DNA of 64,000 nucleotides from Nepenthes gracilis (taxonomy: Eukaryota > Streptophyta > Magnoliopsida > Caryophyllales > Nepenthaceae), in contig BSYO01000019.1 of assembly GCA_033239525.1 (NCBI GenBank), forward strand, positions 8,662,592 to 8,726,591, written 5' to 3'. Position numbers and translations under genes: made by a program. Under the pieces are notes generated by a model. That model worked only from the letters and a program-made list of their open reading frames with translations. It had not been told where the DNA came from and did not search any database. Positions 1 through 10,282 of the stretch are shown piece after piece; within the stretch, counting starts at the first letter, position 1; the number at the start of each line of letters is the position of its first letter.

Positions 1-1
1 T

Positions 2-1749
2 GGTGCCAAAGGACTAAGACAAGGAGACCCCCTTTCGCCCTATCTTTTTGTTTTAGGGATTGAAGTCTTAATGGTATTCTGGTAAGAATGACTCAGACCA
101 ATCCGGATTTTCAATTCCACTGCAAATATGCGGACACTCGAACTGTGATGCATGGGTTTACGGACGACCTTCTCCTTTTTTCCAAAACTGATTGCAAATC
201 CATCCAAGCAGTTCACGAGAGTCTTAAAATTTTCAGCTCTCTGTCAGGGCTTACTCCTAACCCGGATAAAAGCGTGATTTTTTGTTGTTCAGCAAGCGAG
301 ATCACTAATCGGGGTATCCTTGACATTCTCGGTTTTAGATTGGGCACTCTCCCTATCAAATACCTCAGGGTCCCCCTCATAACCTCTAAACTCTCTATCT
401 CTGATTGCAAACTGCTCCTCGATAGAGTCCAGCAACGAATTTCTTCCTGAAAGAATCGCTGGCTCTCCTTCGCGGGTAGAGTTCAATTGATTTCCTCCAT
501 TCTATCCACAATCCATAACTACTGGGCCTCCCTGTTCATCCTTCCTAAATCCATCTTGAAATGCATTGAAAAGTCCATTCGCACCTTTCTTTGGCACGGA
601 TCCTCTGTCGGTCGGTTCTCTACAAAGGTTGCTTGGACTGATGTGTGTTCTCCTAAAGAGGAAGGCGGGTTAGGAATCAAAAACTTGATCGCATCTAATA
701 AAGTATTGTTGGCCCACCATTTCTGGAGGATTATTTCTAAGGATCTGAGCTCCATTTGGGTTGCATGGTGTTACGATCATCGTATCAAAGATCGATGCAT
801 CTGGACCATTAAAGTTTTGGATTCTGCTCCGTGGAGCTGGCAAAAGATGATGAAGCTCCGCTGTACCCTGCGCTCTAAGATTAGGCATCAAATCGGTAAC
901 GGAATCGACACTTTCCTTTGGCTTGATACTTGGCATCCGCTCGGTCTGCTTTGCGATAGATCTAACGAGAGAATCAGGTGTATAACGGGATTGCCATTAG
1001 ATGCTAAGGTTAAAGAGATTATCAGAAATGACGTCGGGAAATGGCCAAACCCGTTTGATATGGAGGTTGCTGGGATCTTGAATAACATGCCACCATATCT
1101 CCCGGACCCGTCCCATAACGATGTGGTAGTTTGGACTGCCGATCGAAGTGGGGTCTTCTCTTTAAAATCTACGTATGGGATTTTCCGAGAGCCTAAAGCT
1201 GTGGTAGAGTGGTTTTGCCTTGTCTGGGGCCCCATGGTCATTCCGGCTCACACCTTCATCCTCTGGCTGGCTATCCGCCAAAGACTTAGCACTCTTGATA
1301 GGATTGGCAATTACTTTCACATCCCTGTGGCATGCATCCTCAGTCCTAATGGAAGGGATTGTCATGGTCACCTTTTCTTTGATTGCTCTTTTTTCTCAGT
1401 TGTCTGGCGTCAAATGCGCCATAGGGCAGGGTGTTGCTGGCCTCACTCCAATTGGAAATCAAACATCTTATGGGCTGCAAATCGTTGGAAGGGCAAAAAC
1501 CTCACAGCCTATTCTTATCGGCTCACCCTTGCTGCTTCTATCTATTTTATCTGGAAAGAAAGGAATCATCGTATGTTTAAGAAAATGAGGGCGCTTAACG
1601 AAACCCAAATGATTACCCTCATTTCTGTGGCAGTCCGGGGGAAGCTAGAGGTATCTCATAATGCCGCCACAGTACAGGATAGGCAGGTTTTGAACAGATG
1701 GAACATCTCTAATACAAGCTTGCTCATGGACGTTTTGATTTCCGATTGA
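2..1749 (+). pseudogene. LINE ORF2 3' part: reverse transcriptase C-terminus and zf-RVT
   Basis: ORF2p of L1-type LINEs nicks target DNA and reverse transcribes the element RNA at the nick. This fragment starts in frame 2 with the RT motif GAKGLRQGDPLSP (nt 2-40) and shifts to frame 1 at about nt 75-90. It shows the catalytic motif as FTDD at 157-168, which most relatives have as F/YADD. A TGA at 448-450 replaces the Trp of the usual S-W-K-N motif; the frame then stays open to 1749. The C-terminal region, with W-G-P-x-I-P-A-H and H-L-F-F-D-C, is the zf-RVT domain of plant LINEs, but the second Cys of its usual C-x2-C pair is Ser here (ACILS). One frameshift and one stop make it a pseudogene. 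Confidence 0.9.
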
Positions 1750-1785
1750 CAGATGGTTGTTTTGCTGATGTGATTCCTTTGGTAG

Positions 1786-3260
1786 CTGGAGTGACTGATG
1801 ATGCGGTTGGTTGCTGTACTGATGGATGGTTTGGTGGCCGGAGTGATTTATGTTACGACTTAAGGGGGGAGTCGCTCTGAGCATGATGAATCCGGAGTGC
1901 CCAAGCGTTTGATGAATCCGGAGTGCTTTGTGGCATCTTGATGGCCGGAGTGTGTTTTTTTCTTGGTTGCTTACCATCTGGAGTGTGTATTCTGTTATCC
2001 TTGGACGGAGTGGCTCTGTTCTCTTATTCGGAGCCTTTTATCCGGAGTGCCCTCTTGTCCTTTTAAAGGACGGAGTGGCCTTGTTTCCTTTTTCGGAGAC
2101 CTTTATCCAAAAAAAAAAAAAAATCAATCAAGTCCCTGAATGTTGGAGTGCCTTTTGTCCTTAAAGTCTGAGAGACCTTTCATCTTGTCGTATCCGGAGC
2201 TCTATAAGGACGGAGCAATCCTTGAAGGCCGGTGTGCTTTTCCTTTACTAAAAGGCCGGAATACTTTATGTTCTTCTCGGACGGAGTGACTATGTGCGTT
2301 TTTTCCGGAGTGCCTCTTTACCCTCTTTTGGACGGAGTGTTTTCTCTCTTTGGACGGAGTGACATTGTTGCGTTTCCCAGAGTTTCTTTTTCCTTTAAAG
2401 GGCGGAGTGACCGGAGTGATTTTTTTGGATAGAGCATTTTATTGGACGGAGTGTTCTGCTATCATTGGTCGGAGTGACTCTGCTCTCTTTTCCGGAGCCT
2501 TATATCCGGAGTGCCTCTTGTCCTTTTAAAGGACGGAGTGTCATTGTTTTCTTTTCCGGAGACCTTTATCCAAAAAAAAAAAAAACCAAGTCCCTGAAGG
2601 CTGGAGTGCCTTTTATCTTTAAAGTCGGACTGACCTTTCGTCTTGTCGTTTCCGGAGCTCTAAAAGGACGGAGCACTCCTTAAGGCCGGAGTGCTTTTCC
2701 TTCTCTTAGAGGCCGGATTGCTTTATGTTCTTCTCGGACGGAGCACTCCTTGAAGGCCGGAGCTCCAAAAGGATGGAGCACTTTGGTCCTTTTTTTCGGA
2801 ATGTTTTTCTTACCGGAATTCTTTCATCGGTTTACCTGAAAAAAAAAATAATAATAAAAAAATTTGGCTAAGCATTAGAGGACTCCAGAATCTGGAGTGT
2901 TCTTGTACGCTTATATGGCTGGAGTGGCCTTCATGCCTGTTGCTGCTATAAGTAGTGGATGATGACTCCCTTGTCCTGAGTGATTTTTGTTCGCCAAAGA
3001 CTGGAGTGGCCACTCGCTTGATTAAGTTCAAAGTCTGATTATATGGACGAAGTGGCCACCTGTTCTCTGTAAGGATGGTCTGGTCTTTTTTGCTCCATGA
3101 CAGGAGAGGGCCGATCTGCTTCTACTCACTATTGGACGGAGTGGATTCTGCTCACTATTGGACGGAGTGGATTGGTAGCTGAGTCCGGAGCATTATTTGT
3201 TCATTTGCTGACCGGAGTGATCCTCATTCATAAGCTGACTGGAGTGACTTCTTCTGATGT
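1786..3260 (+). repeat. CGGAGTG-type degenerate minisatellite in L-a 3'UTR
   Basis: About 1.5 kb of irregularly spaced CGGAGTG/CCGGAGTG words, separated by 10-40 nt of T-rich DNA (typically GGACGGAGTG or GGCCGGAGTG). A higher-order duplication is visible: the block at about 1985-2230 (TTTATCC, an A-tract at 2109, then a CCCTGAA-containing stretch) recurs at about 2465-2700 with its A-tract at 2572. The same words fill the 3'UTRs of O1, L-b, L-c, L-f and N10. Confidence 0.85.
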
Positions 3261-3488
3261 TTTCCGGTGCTTGCTGTTTTCAGAGTGCGTTTCAATTACT
3301 GAGCAAGCTTTGCATTCTCAATGATGTTTTAGACAATGTATTCTTGTTTTTAATGTCAATTGTCATGGTCCAGGGGACTCCCGGTTTCTATGTTTCTTTT
3401 TTCAAGTCGGCAAAACACTTGGTAAAGATCATAGCTGTTTGTACATACCATTTAAATTTAATGCAATTAATTACTTACCAAAAAAAAA

Positions 3489-4601
3489 CCGTTAATAATA
3501 TCACTAGGAAAATTTCGGCTTGATTTGAACTCCAACATGTAGCCGAAAATGATTTGGGGTTTTTCTTTTTCCGATTCTCATCTACCCAAATGATGGAGAA
3601 ATGCCTTAATAGTGGCCCTTGGTCTATCGCTGGCCATCCTTTCTTTCTAAAGAAATGAAAATCGGGCATGCTGTTGTCCAAAGAGGAGCATAAATCATTC
3701 CCCAACTGGGTGACAATGACTGGAGTCCCTGTTGAATTGTGGACTCCACTTGGACTGAGCTAGATTGCTAGTGCAGCAGGGAAGCCAATCCGGTTAGACC
3801 TAGTCACTGAGAGGCTTGAAAGAATAGGGTTTGCTAGGGTCTGTGTTGAAGTGGGGGTTGATGCTCATTTACCAGACTCTGTGAAAGTCCGTTTGGGATG
3901 CCATGATGAGCACTCGAACAATCCATACGTTGAAATTAAGTTAGCTTACCAATGGAGACAGCTCAAGCAAACCAAGTCTCGTGATGTTGGGGCAAAGGCT
4001 TCATCTTCCAAATGAAAGTGGGTCCCCAAGGAGGTGGGCAATAGCCATCACCAGGTTCCGTCTGGCCCAGTGCTGAACACTTTGATGACTCGCCAGGATG
4101 TGGCTCCTTTTTCATCTGCCGAGTCAGGCCAAAAGGTATTGGCTTCCTCCAATCCCTTTAGTGTCCTTCAGGGGTTAGCTAAGGCTAAATCACTTCATGA
4201 TGGCACATGCCCTCCAGATTCTCTGGCGGTGGTTCCCATCTCTACTCCACTGAATTTGATCGATACTGGATTAGAATCTTCCATGAAGTCTGCTAAGTTG
4301 AATAATGGCCTGCAATCGCAATGCGGACTTCAAGAGAATCGGTCGATTCATAGTTGCCATCCGAACTCCACTTCTCCACTTCCAACATCTGATCCAGGCG
4401 GTCATGTGGATGTGGAGTCATCTCAAGAATCTTCTGATACTGACTTAGCTGGTCCTCCAGGGTTGCTAGCGAATAAGCAAAGCCCAGCATCATGAGTCCT
4501 CCCCCAGGCAATGTCAATAAGCGAGGGAGAAAAGCGTCAAGGAAGAAAAAATCCCCGTGGTCTAAGAGGTCTCCCCCGATCTCTCCTTCATCTCATGATT
4601 A
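3489..4601 (+). pseudogene. LINE ORF1 (DUF4283 C-terminal part), L-b
   Basis: Remnant of the nucleic-acid-binding ORF1 protein. The DUF4283 C-terminal half is readable between about 3489 and 3990 (words such as FFLKK, VPVELWTPLGLS and ARVCVEVGVDAHLP) but has several stops and shifts; for example, the Trp of LSWIAS is a stop near 3760. After it, where a CCHC knuckle (W-x-P-x-x-C-x2-C-x4-H-x4-C) is usual, the sequence reads WRQLKQTKSRDVG with no Cys ligands. A Ser/Pro-rich linker follows (4034-4495), then a basic C-terminus with the nuclear-localisation-like words SRKKKSP. The C-terminal frame ends at TAA 4599-4601, overlapping the ORF2 ATG at 4595 in the sequence ATGATTAA. Confidence 0.8.
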
Positions 4602-6223
4602 ATATAGCCTGTTGGAATGTGAGGGGGCTAAATGTGTTGGTTAAAGCCCATGAAGTCCGTAACCTCATCAGCTCCCGTGACTGCCATATTGTGGGATTGG
4701 TTGAAACCAAAGTAGCTGAGAAGAACTCTGCGTCTATCTCAGCTAGAATTAGATGTCATTGGCATTGGCACATGAACTACTCTGAAGCCTCTCTTGGGCG
4801 TATTTGGGTTGGTTGGGACCCTATCAAGGTAGGGGTGAAAATTATTTCTTCAAGAACACAGGTTATTCACACTGAAGTCATGGCTCTGGAGGAAAATTTC
4901 CGTTGTATTATATCGTTTATTTACGGTGCGAACTTAGAAAGACTTCGTAGGCGTCTTTGGGAGAGCCTTAGACAGGTGGCTTCCTTCCCTGGTGATCTTC
5001 CCTGGGCTGCGCTTGGAGATTTCAATGCTATTCGGTCCCCGTCCGAGGCCCTTGGCGGTATTTGGCACCAAAAAAGTTCATTAGAACTTGACAAATGCCT
5101 CCGAGATTGTGATCTTGAGGATGTGTGCCATGATGGTATGCATTATACATGGAATGATGGGCGGGACCCTCCAAATCGGATTTTCAGGAAGCTAGATAGA
5201 GTTGTGGCAAATGGGCATTGGATGGATCACTTCAGAAGGGCCAAAGCAACTTTCCCACCCCCAGACTGTCTGATCATTCTCCGTGCATTCTTTTTCTGTC
5301 AGATGATCGAAATCGAAATCATGGGATGTTCCGATTTAACAATTTTCTCACCAAATTCCCAACATTTCACCAAGTGGTAAAAGATGCCTGGGTTGATGTT
5401 GTGAGAGGTACCCCTATGTTTCGTCTGGTTCAAAACTCAAAAGCACGAAGTATGCACTGAAAACTCTAAACTTTCAGGAAGGTGATGTCCATGATGAAGT
5501 CTTGTGGACCAGGAAAAAATTGGAGGAAATTCAGGGTCGTCTCCCTTCACCACTTGGTTGTTCCCATGTGGAATCTTCATGTAGGACGGCTTATCACGAT
5601 GCCATGGCAAAGGAAGCTGAATTCTTTCAACAAAAAGCTAAGACCAGATGGTTTAAAGGGGGAGACCGGTGCACAAAATTCTTCTTCAAGACCATAAATG
5701 GTAACAATAATAGGAAAAGAATTATCTCCCTACTTGATGAGACTAGGAACCCGACTGTTGGGACTGAGGCTGTCCATAAATTGGTTGTGGATCATTTCAG
5801 GAAGGCACTTGGGTCCGGACGTACAGGTGGCCTGATTGATGTATCACAGATCCGGCCTTACATCCATCACACTGTTCCGGACTGTCTAACTGGCACACTC
5901 ATTGGTCCAGAAACTGAGGAGGAGATTCGAAAAGTGATATTCACGATTGGTAATGACAGAGCCCCTGGGTCGGATGGTTTCTCTTCAAAATTCTTTAAGG
6001 CTTCATAGGAGGTTGTAGGTCAATCTGTTTGCGAAGCCATCTGTGATTTTTTCAACCACGAAAAACTTCTCAAACAATTGAATACAACTATTATCAGTCT
6101 TATCCCGAAGGTGCCATCTCCGAGAACCGTTTCTGACTATTGACCAATATCATGCTGTAATGTCATCTACAAAGCCATCTCAAAGATCATTGCAAACCGA
6201 CTAAAGATGACATTACCCTCTCT
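4595..6223 (+). pseudogene. LINE ORF2 N-terminal part: endonuclease and start of RT, L-b
   Basis: The start ATG at 4595 is placed by homology with L-c and by the overlap with the ORF1 stop. The apurinic-type endonuclease (Exo_endo_phos) is clear: CWNVRGLN, GLVETK, LGDFNA, then the TWNDGR and RKLDRV block. The frame shifts at about 5262, where one C of a C-run is lost relative to L-c, and again near 5430-5500. The linker and RT N-terminus follow (KTRWFKGGDRCTKFFFKT, then DRAPGSDGFSSKFFK). Stops occur at 6006-6008 and about 6141. Coding is cut at 6223 by insertion of N1 and resumes at 7448. Non-functional. Confidence 0.88.
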
Positions 6224-7447
6224 AGGGTGCCAAAGGATGCTCCTGGATCCATCCGTTATGCTACATGGCTGGTCTTGCTGATGGCATATACATGTTCCTG
6301 GTTTTTCCTGATCTGATAGTATCTTTCCAAGTGGCAGTTGATTTCTTGGGAGCTGCTTTTCATCTATTGCTCTCTACCTCTGGGTATCTTGGTTTGGATG
6401 ATTGCTGGCATGATTATGGAGCTGGGCTGGGTGTGATTTAAAGGTGTCTCTCACTTTACAGTTTAGAAGATGCTGTTGATGCTCGGATGTCCTTGGTTCT
6501 GCTGAGATTTGCTGCAGCTTTGCTTCTTATGTTGTCTCTCGGATGTGTGGAGATTTTTTTCTGCTTGTGAAGGTCGGTGATGAGACTCAGGCACTGGTTT
6601 TGCTGGTTTGATGCTGATGGCCATGGTCCTCTGTTGCTGTTTGGTTAATGTATAAGATGGCTGTGCTGCAATGATGTTATTATCTGTCTTGGGGCTGAAA
6701 ATGATGATGGCTCTAAAATAGGTAGCGTTGCTTATTGGTTGAAACTTGGCTGTTTTTATACATCGAAATAGTCATAGGTGATGCTTAGTATGCGTGATGT
6801 TGGTTGATGAGGCCTGGTTGCTGCGTACTGGTGTAGATCAGTTGTGACCTTGTTCCTGATGTCCTAACCTTTGAAGTTCAACTTAGTTGGTTGTTGATGA
6901 ACTGCCACAGTTCTGGTGCAACGTAGTGGCAGCTAAATGCTCTTTGTTGCTGGGAAATCTGATCTGCTACGGTGCCTCCTGGTGAGCTATTATAGGATGA
7001 ACCCCTCAACCAAGTTGCGTTTGCTGGGGCGTTTTGTATGGAATCTTTTTTGGTCGTGGTATGCTGGTCTGCTCCAGGAATCTGACGCTGCTGTTGCGCG
7101 ATGCTGTGTGTCGACATTTCAGATGCCAATTCCCGCTGAAGTTCGTTGGCTTTGGTATCTCGATGCCGGCTCCCTTTGGAATTACTATCGATGACTTGTT
7201 TATGTTGGGATTGATGTACCATATTTAGATAGGTCCCATATTATGCAGTTTTTGCTGATCACTTGTCCTTCTAGCGGTATTTTATTTTGCACTTTTTTTA
7301 CGATTTCCTGTTGTATTAGTTGCTCGGGGCATGCCCTAGCAGTTTATGTTTTTACTCCAAGTCAAAATTACTTGGAGTAAAAACATAGCTTCTGTAATTT
7401 TTTCTCCCTATAATCCAAAATACTTACTTGCCAAAAAAAAAAAAAAA
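6224..7447 (+). mobile_element. Non-coding LINE derivative N1, TSD GACATTACCCTCTCT
   Basis: A 1.22-kb insertion in ORF2 of L-b with a perfect 15-bp TSD (6209-6223 and 7448-7462). The body is rich in TG/TGCTG words and contains no LINE protein homology that I can see. The 3' end (7318-7447) holds the family tail: GCTCGGGGCATGCCCTAGC, then the stem TTTTACTCCAAGT...ACTTGGAGTAAAA, then TACTTGCC and poly(A). It has no 5' hairpin, so it is probably 5' truncated. Mobilisation by a related ORF2p is inferred from the shared tail. Confidence 0.88.
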
Positions 7448-9453
7448 GACATTACCCTCTCTTGTTGGAAAGTGCCAAACGACTTTTGTTGCTGGTCGTC
7501 AAATTAGTGACAATATTCTTCTGGCTCAGGAACTTCTACATAAGTATCACCTTGGCCATGATCCTCCCAGGTGTACTTTGAAAATCGATCTGATGAAAGC
7601 ATATGACTCCGTTCACTGGGACTTCATTATCACTATGCCGACTCTTAAGAACTTTCCTCCTCAAATGGTTGAATGGATTATGCAATGCATTATCACTCCT
7701 TCGTACACTATGAACATCAATGGAGAAGCAATCGCGTTTTTCAAGGGGGGTAAAGGCCTACGCCAAAGTGATCCTATCTCTCCATAATTATTTGTGCTTG
7801 TAATGGAGGTGCTAAATGGAATCATTGAAGTGAAGGCTAGGAGGAACGATCAATTCAAATTTCATTGGAAATGCAAAGAGACTTAAACAATCATGCTTGC
7901 CTTTACAGATCTTCTTCTTTTTTCTCTTGCCGATATTACTTCAATTCGGATTCTTAAGGAATGTCTTGAGGAGTTCCAATTGTACTCGGGTCTCTCTGCA
8001 AATAGGAACAAAAGCGAGGTATTTAGCTGTGCAAAGGACAATTCTACCCACCAAGACATAGTTAGTCTTTTGGGTTTTAGAATGGGCAATCTTCCAATTC
8101 GCTATTTGGGGGTTCCACTGATTACCACTAGGCTCTCTTCCAAGGATTGTACTTCTCTCATTGATCGCATTACCCATCGTATTTAGTCTTGAAAGAATAG
8201 GTGGCTATCTTTTGGGGGCTGTTTGCAACTTGCCGCATCCATTCTAGCCTCCATTCTTCTCTACTGGGCTTCAATTTTCATCTTGCCCAAATCCATTCTC
8301 AAATCGATTGATTGTATCATTCATTGGTTCCTCTGGTCTGGATCTTCTCAAGGAAAGTTTACCGCAAAGGTAGCATGGGATGAAGTGTGCTACCCCAAGA
8401 GTGAGGGTGGGTTGGGTCTAAGAAACTGCGCAGATCTCGAACAAAGCTTTCATATGTAAGCTCCTGTGGAGGATCATCTCTAAGGATCCTGAGTCGGTCT
8501 GGTCTTCTTGGATTCATAAAAACAGGATAAGAGACCGCTGTATTTGGACTCTTAAAGTTCCAGAGTCAACCCCGTGGAGTTGGAGGAAGATTATGAAGCT
8601 TCGCCCATTCATGCGCTCTTATTGCATCCATACCATTGGTGACGGGTCTGATACCTTTCTGTGGCATGACAATTGGCACCCGATGGGGCCACCGAGTATG
8701 GTAAGTTCTGATCGTACTCATTTGGTTTCGGGGCTGCCATGGGATGCTAAAGTTCATACGATTATCAGAAACAACCAATGGGTATGGCCTAATCCATATG
8801 ATCACGAAATCTCTTGTCTCGTGGAGAAAATGCCCACTTATTTTTCAAACACCAATCGATTCGACTTAGTGAGATGGGATGACAGTGCTGATGGTAAATT
8901 TTCATCTAAATCTGCTTACTTTCTTATCCATCCTCACAAGCCGACTTTGAGATGGACTAATCTAGTTTAGGGTCCCTTCCATATTTCTGCTCATGCCTTC
9001 ACCCTCTGGTTGGCCATTCAAGGTAGGCTAAGTACCACTGATCGTATCCATGGGGTTCCCAATCTCTCTTCTAAATGCATCATTTGTGACTCAGCTGATG
9101 AAAATCACGAACATCTTTTCTTTTCATGTTCATTCTCTAAAGATCTTTGGGCTCGGATACAACGGAAAGCGAGCATTTAGTGGCTCTACCCTGATTGGAA
9201 ACAAAATATTGATTGGGCGGCCCAGAAATGGAAAGGGAAGAATTTTATGGCTCGGTCTAAAAGGATTACTCTTGCAGCCACAATTTACTTCATCTGGAAG
9301 GAACGTAACAAGCGGATCTTTCAAAAATCCGCCCCACAAGATATTCCCCAAATTTTTTCGACGATTATAAATGCAGCTAGAGACAAGTTGAAGACAACCT
9401 TGGAAAATGACAAAAACACCCCGAGAATGTATTTGATGCGTTAGAATCTCTAA
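7448..9453 (+). pseudogene. LINE ORF2 C-terminal part: RT and zf-RVT, L-b
   Basis: Continues the ORF2 cut by N1. RT motifs are CQTTFVAGRQISDNI, LKIDLMKAYDSVHWDF and GGKGLRQSDPISP (the usual RQGDP is RQSDP here). A stop follows at about 7785. The catalytic motif is damaged: it reads FTDL at 7902-7913, lacking one Asp codon compared with FTDD in L-c. Further stops are at 8184-8186, 8190-8192, 8968-8970 (LV*) and 9178-9180. The zf-RVT region keeps H-E-H-L-F-F-S-C. The C-terminus RWNL has its Trp as TAG (9442-9444); the inherited stop is TAA at 9451-9453, immediately followed by an A-run. Confidence 0.88.
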
Positions 9454-9589
9454 AAAAAAAATTTCCTGTTTTCAGGATTGTCTGTTCCCAATTTGCTAGT
9501 TTCCCGTGTCCATTCCCTTAGATTTGGTATGTGTGTGTTGGGCTGAATCCTAGCTGAGTTTGTCTCGTTGCCCGAGGTTCGCATGGTGT

Positions 9590-9960
9590 ACTTGAGAAGC
9601 CGGAGTGGATTATGAAGTCGAAGTGCCTTTTGCACACTTAATGGACGGAGTGGATTACGTGTGTTGAGGCTGGAATGGTTTTCTTTGAAGCCGGAGTGCC
9701 CCTGCGCTCTAAAAGGCGGAGTGGATTGCGTGTGCTCGAGGTCGGAGTGGCATTTTGAAGCCGGAGGCCGGAGTGGCATTTTGAAGCTAGAGTTCTTTTG
9801 CGCACTAACAGGCCAGAGTGGATTGCGTGCGTTGAGGCCGGAGTGGCATTTTGATGCCGAAGTGACTTTTGAGGTCGGAGTGGATTTTCGAAGCCGGAGT
9901 GCCTTTTGAGTTCGGAGTGGCACTTTGAAGACGGAGTGCCTTTTGTATTTTTTCTTTAAA
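9590..9960 (+). repeat. CGGAGTG minisatellite in L-b 3'UTR
   Basis: About 370 bp of CGGAGTGG/CGGAGTGCC words in a looser 20-40 bp period (TTTTGAAGCCGGAGTG is typical). It matches the arrays of L-c (24795-25130) and L-f (55215-55530) block by block. The block ends in TTTAATGCATTTAATTGC and an A-run, which resembles an old polyadenylated 3' end. Confidence 0.85.
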
Positions 9961-10187
9961 TCTTTAATGCATTTAATTGCAAAAAAAAAATACAAGAAAA
10001 AAAAAAACGTAGCTTTCGGGATTGGCTATTCTCACTTTGTTATTTCCCCTTGTTCAAATCCTTTGTGGTCTCGACTTCAAGCTGTATTATTCTGATCTTA
10101 AGACCTTATTGTTTTTTCATGGGTTTCTTTCCCAAAAAAAAAAAAAATTCCTTTTCTTTCTTGCAGGACACGATTCCATGGGAGTGG
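9961..10187 (+). other. L-b 3' extension, first part, with internal poly(A) tracts
   Basis: Downstream of the CGGAGTG array the element continues through an A-rich stretch (about 9980-10007), a unique segment (GCTTTCGGGATTGGC...), a second A-run at about 10134-10147, and then a pyrimidine tract ending in TTCTTGCAG, which looks like a plant 3' splice site. The same order is found in L-c and L-f, so it was copied with the element. The segment is split by O1 and resumes at 13387. Confidence 0.7.
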
Positions 10188-10210
10188 TATTGCTGAGTTA
10201 AAATCCGTTC

Positions 10211-10231
10211 GAGAATCTCTCTCTTCTCTCT
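10211..10231 (+). promoter_or_regulatory. LINE 5'-terminal purine/pyrimidine hairpin (O1)
   Basis: GAGAATCTCTCTCTTCTCTC: a GA-rich arm followed by a CT-rich arm, 23 nt from the left TSD. Five other elements carry the same motif near the 5' end. A role in transcription start, RNA structure or translation is inference only. Confidence 0.55.
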
Positions 10232-10282
10232 AGGGCTCAATTTCAAATTCAATTTGGCCGCCCTCTTTGGTCGTCGCCGGCC

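Larger units (their letters stand above)
1..3488 (+). mobile_element. LINE copy L-a, 3' part (window starts inside ORF2)
   Basis: The window opens inside the reverse transcriptase domain of an L1-type LINE. In order it holds the RT C-terminal part, the zf-RVT region, a long 3'UTR made of CGGAGTG-type repeats, and a tail at about 3362-3488. The tail carries the family stem (CAAGT...ACTTG around 3402-3420), TTACTTACC and a poly(A) of about 9. Directly after the poly(A) comes ORF1 sequence of L-b, so L-a either sits inside L-b or abuts its truncated end. The left TSD would lie outside the window. Confidence 0.85.

Noticed and set aside
9450..9995. Minus-strand open frame of about 181 codons across the L-b 3'UTR
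   Set aside because: It is antisense to the CGGAGTG array; similar frames arise in L-f and L-a from the repeat alone.
10148..10200. Host exon starting at the TTCTTGCAG acceptor
   Set aside because: The downstream segment has no long frame and recurs in three LINE copies, so it is element DNA. Only a transduction origin remains possible.
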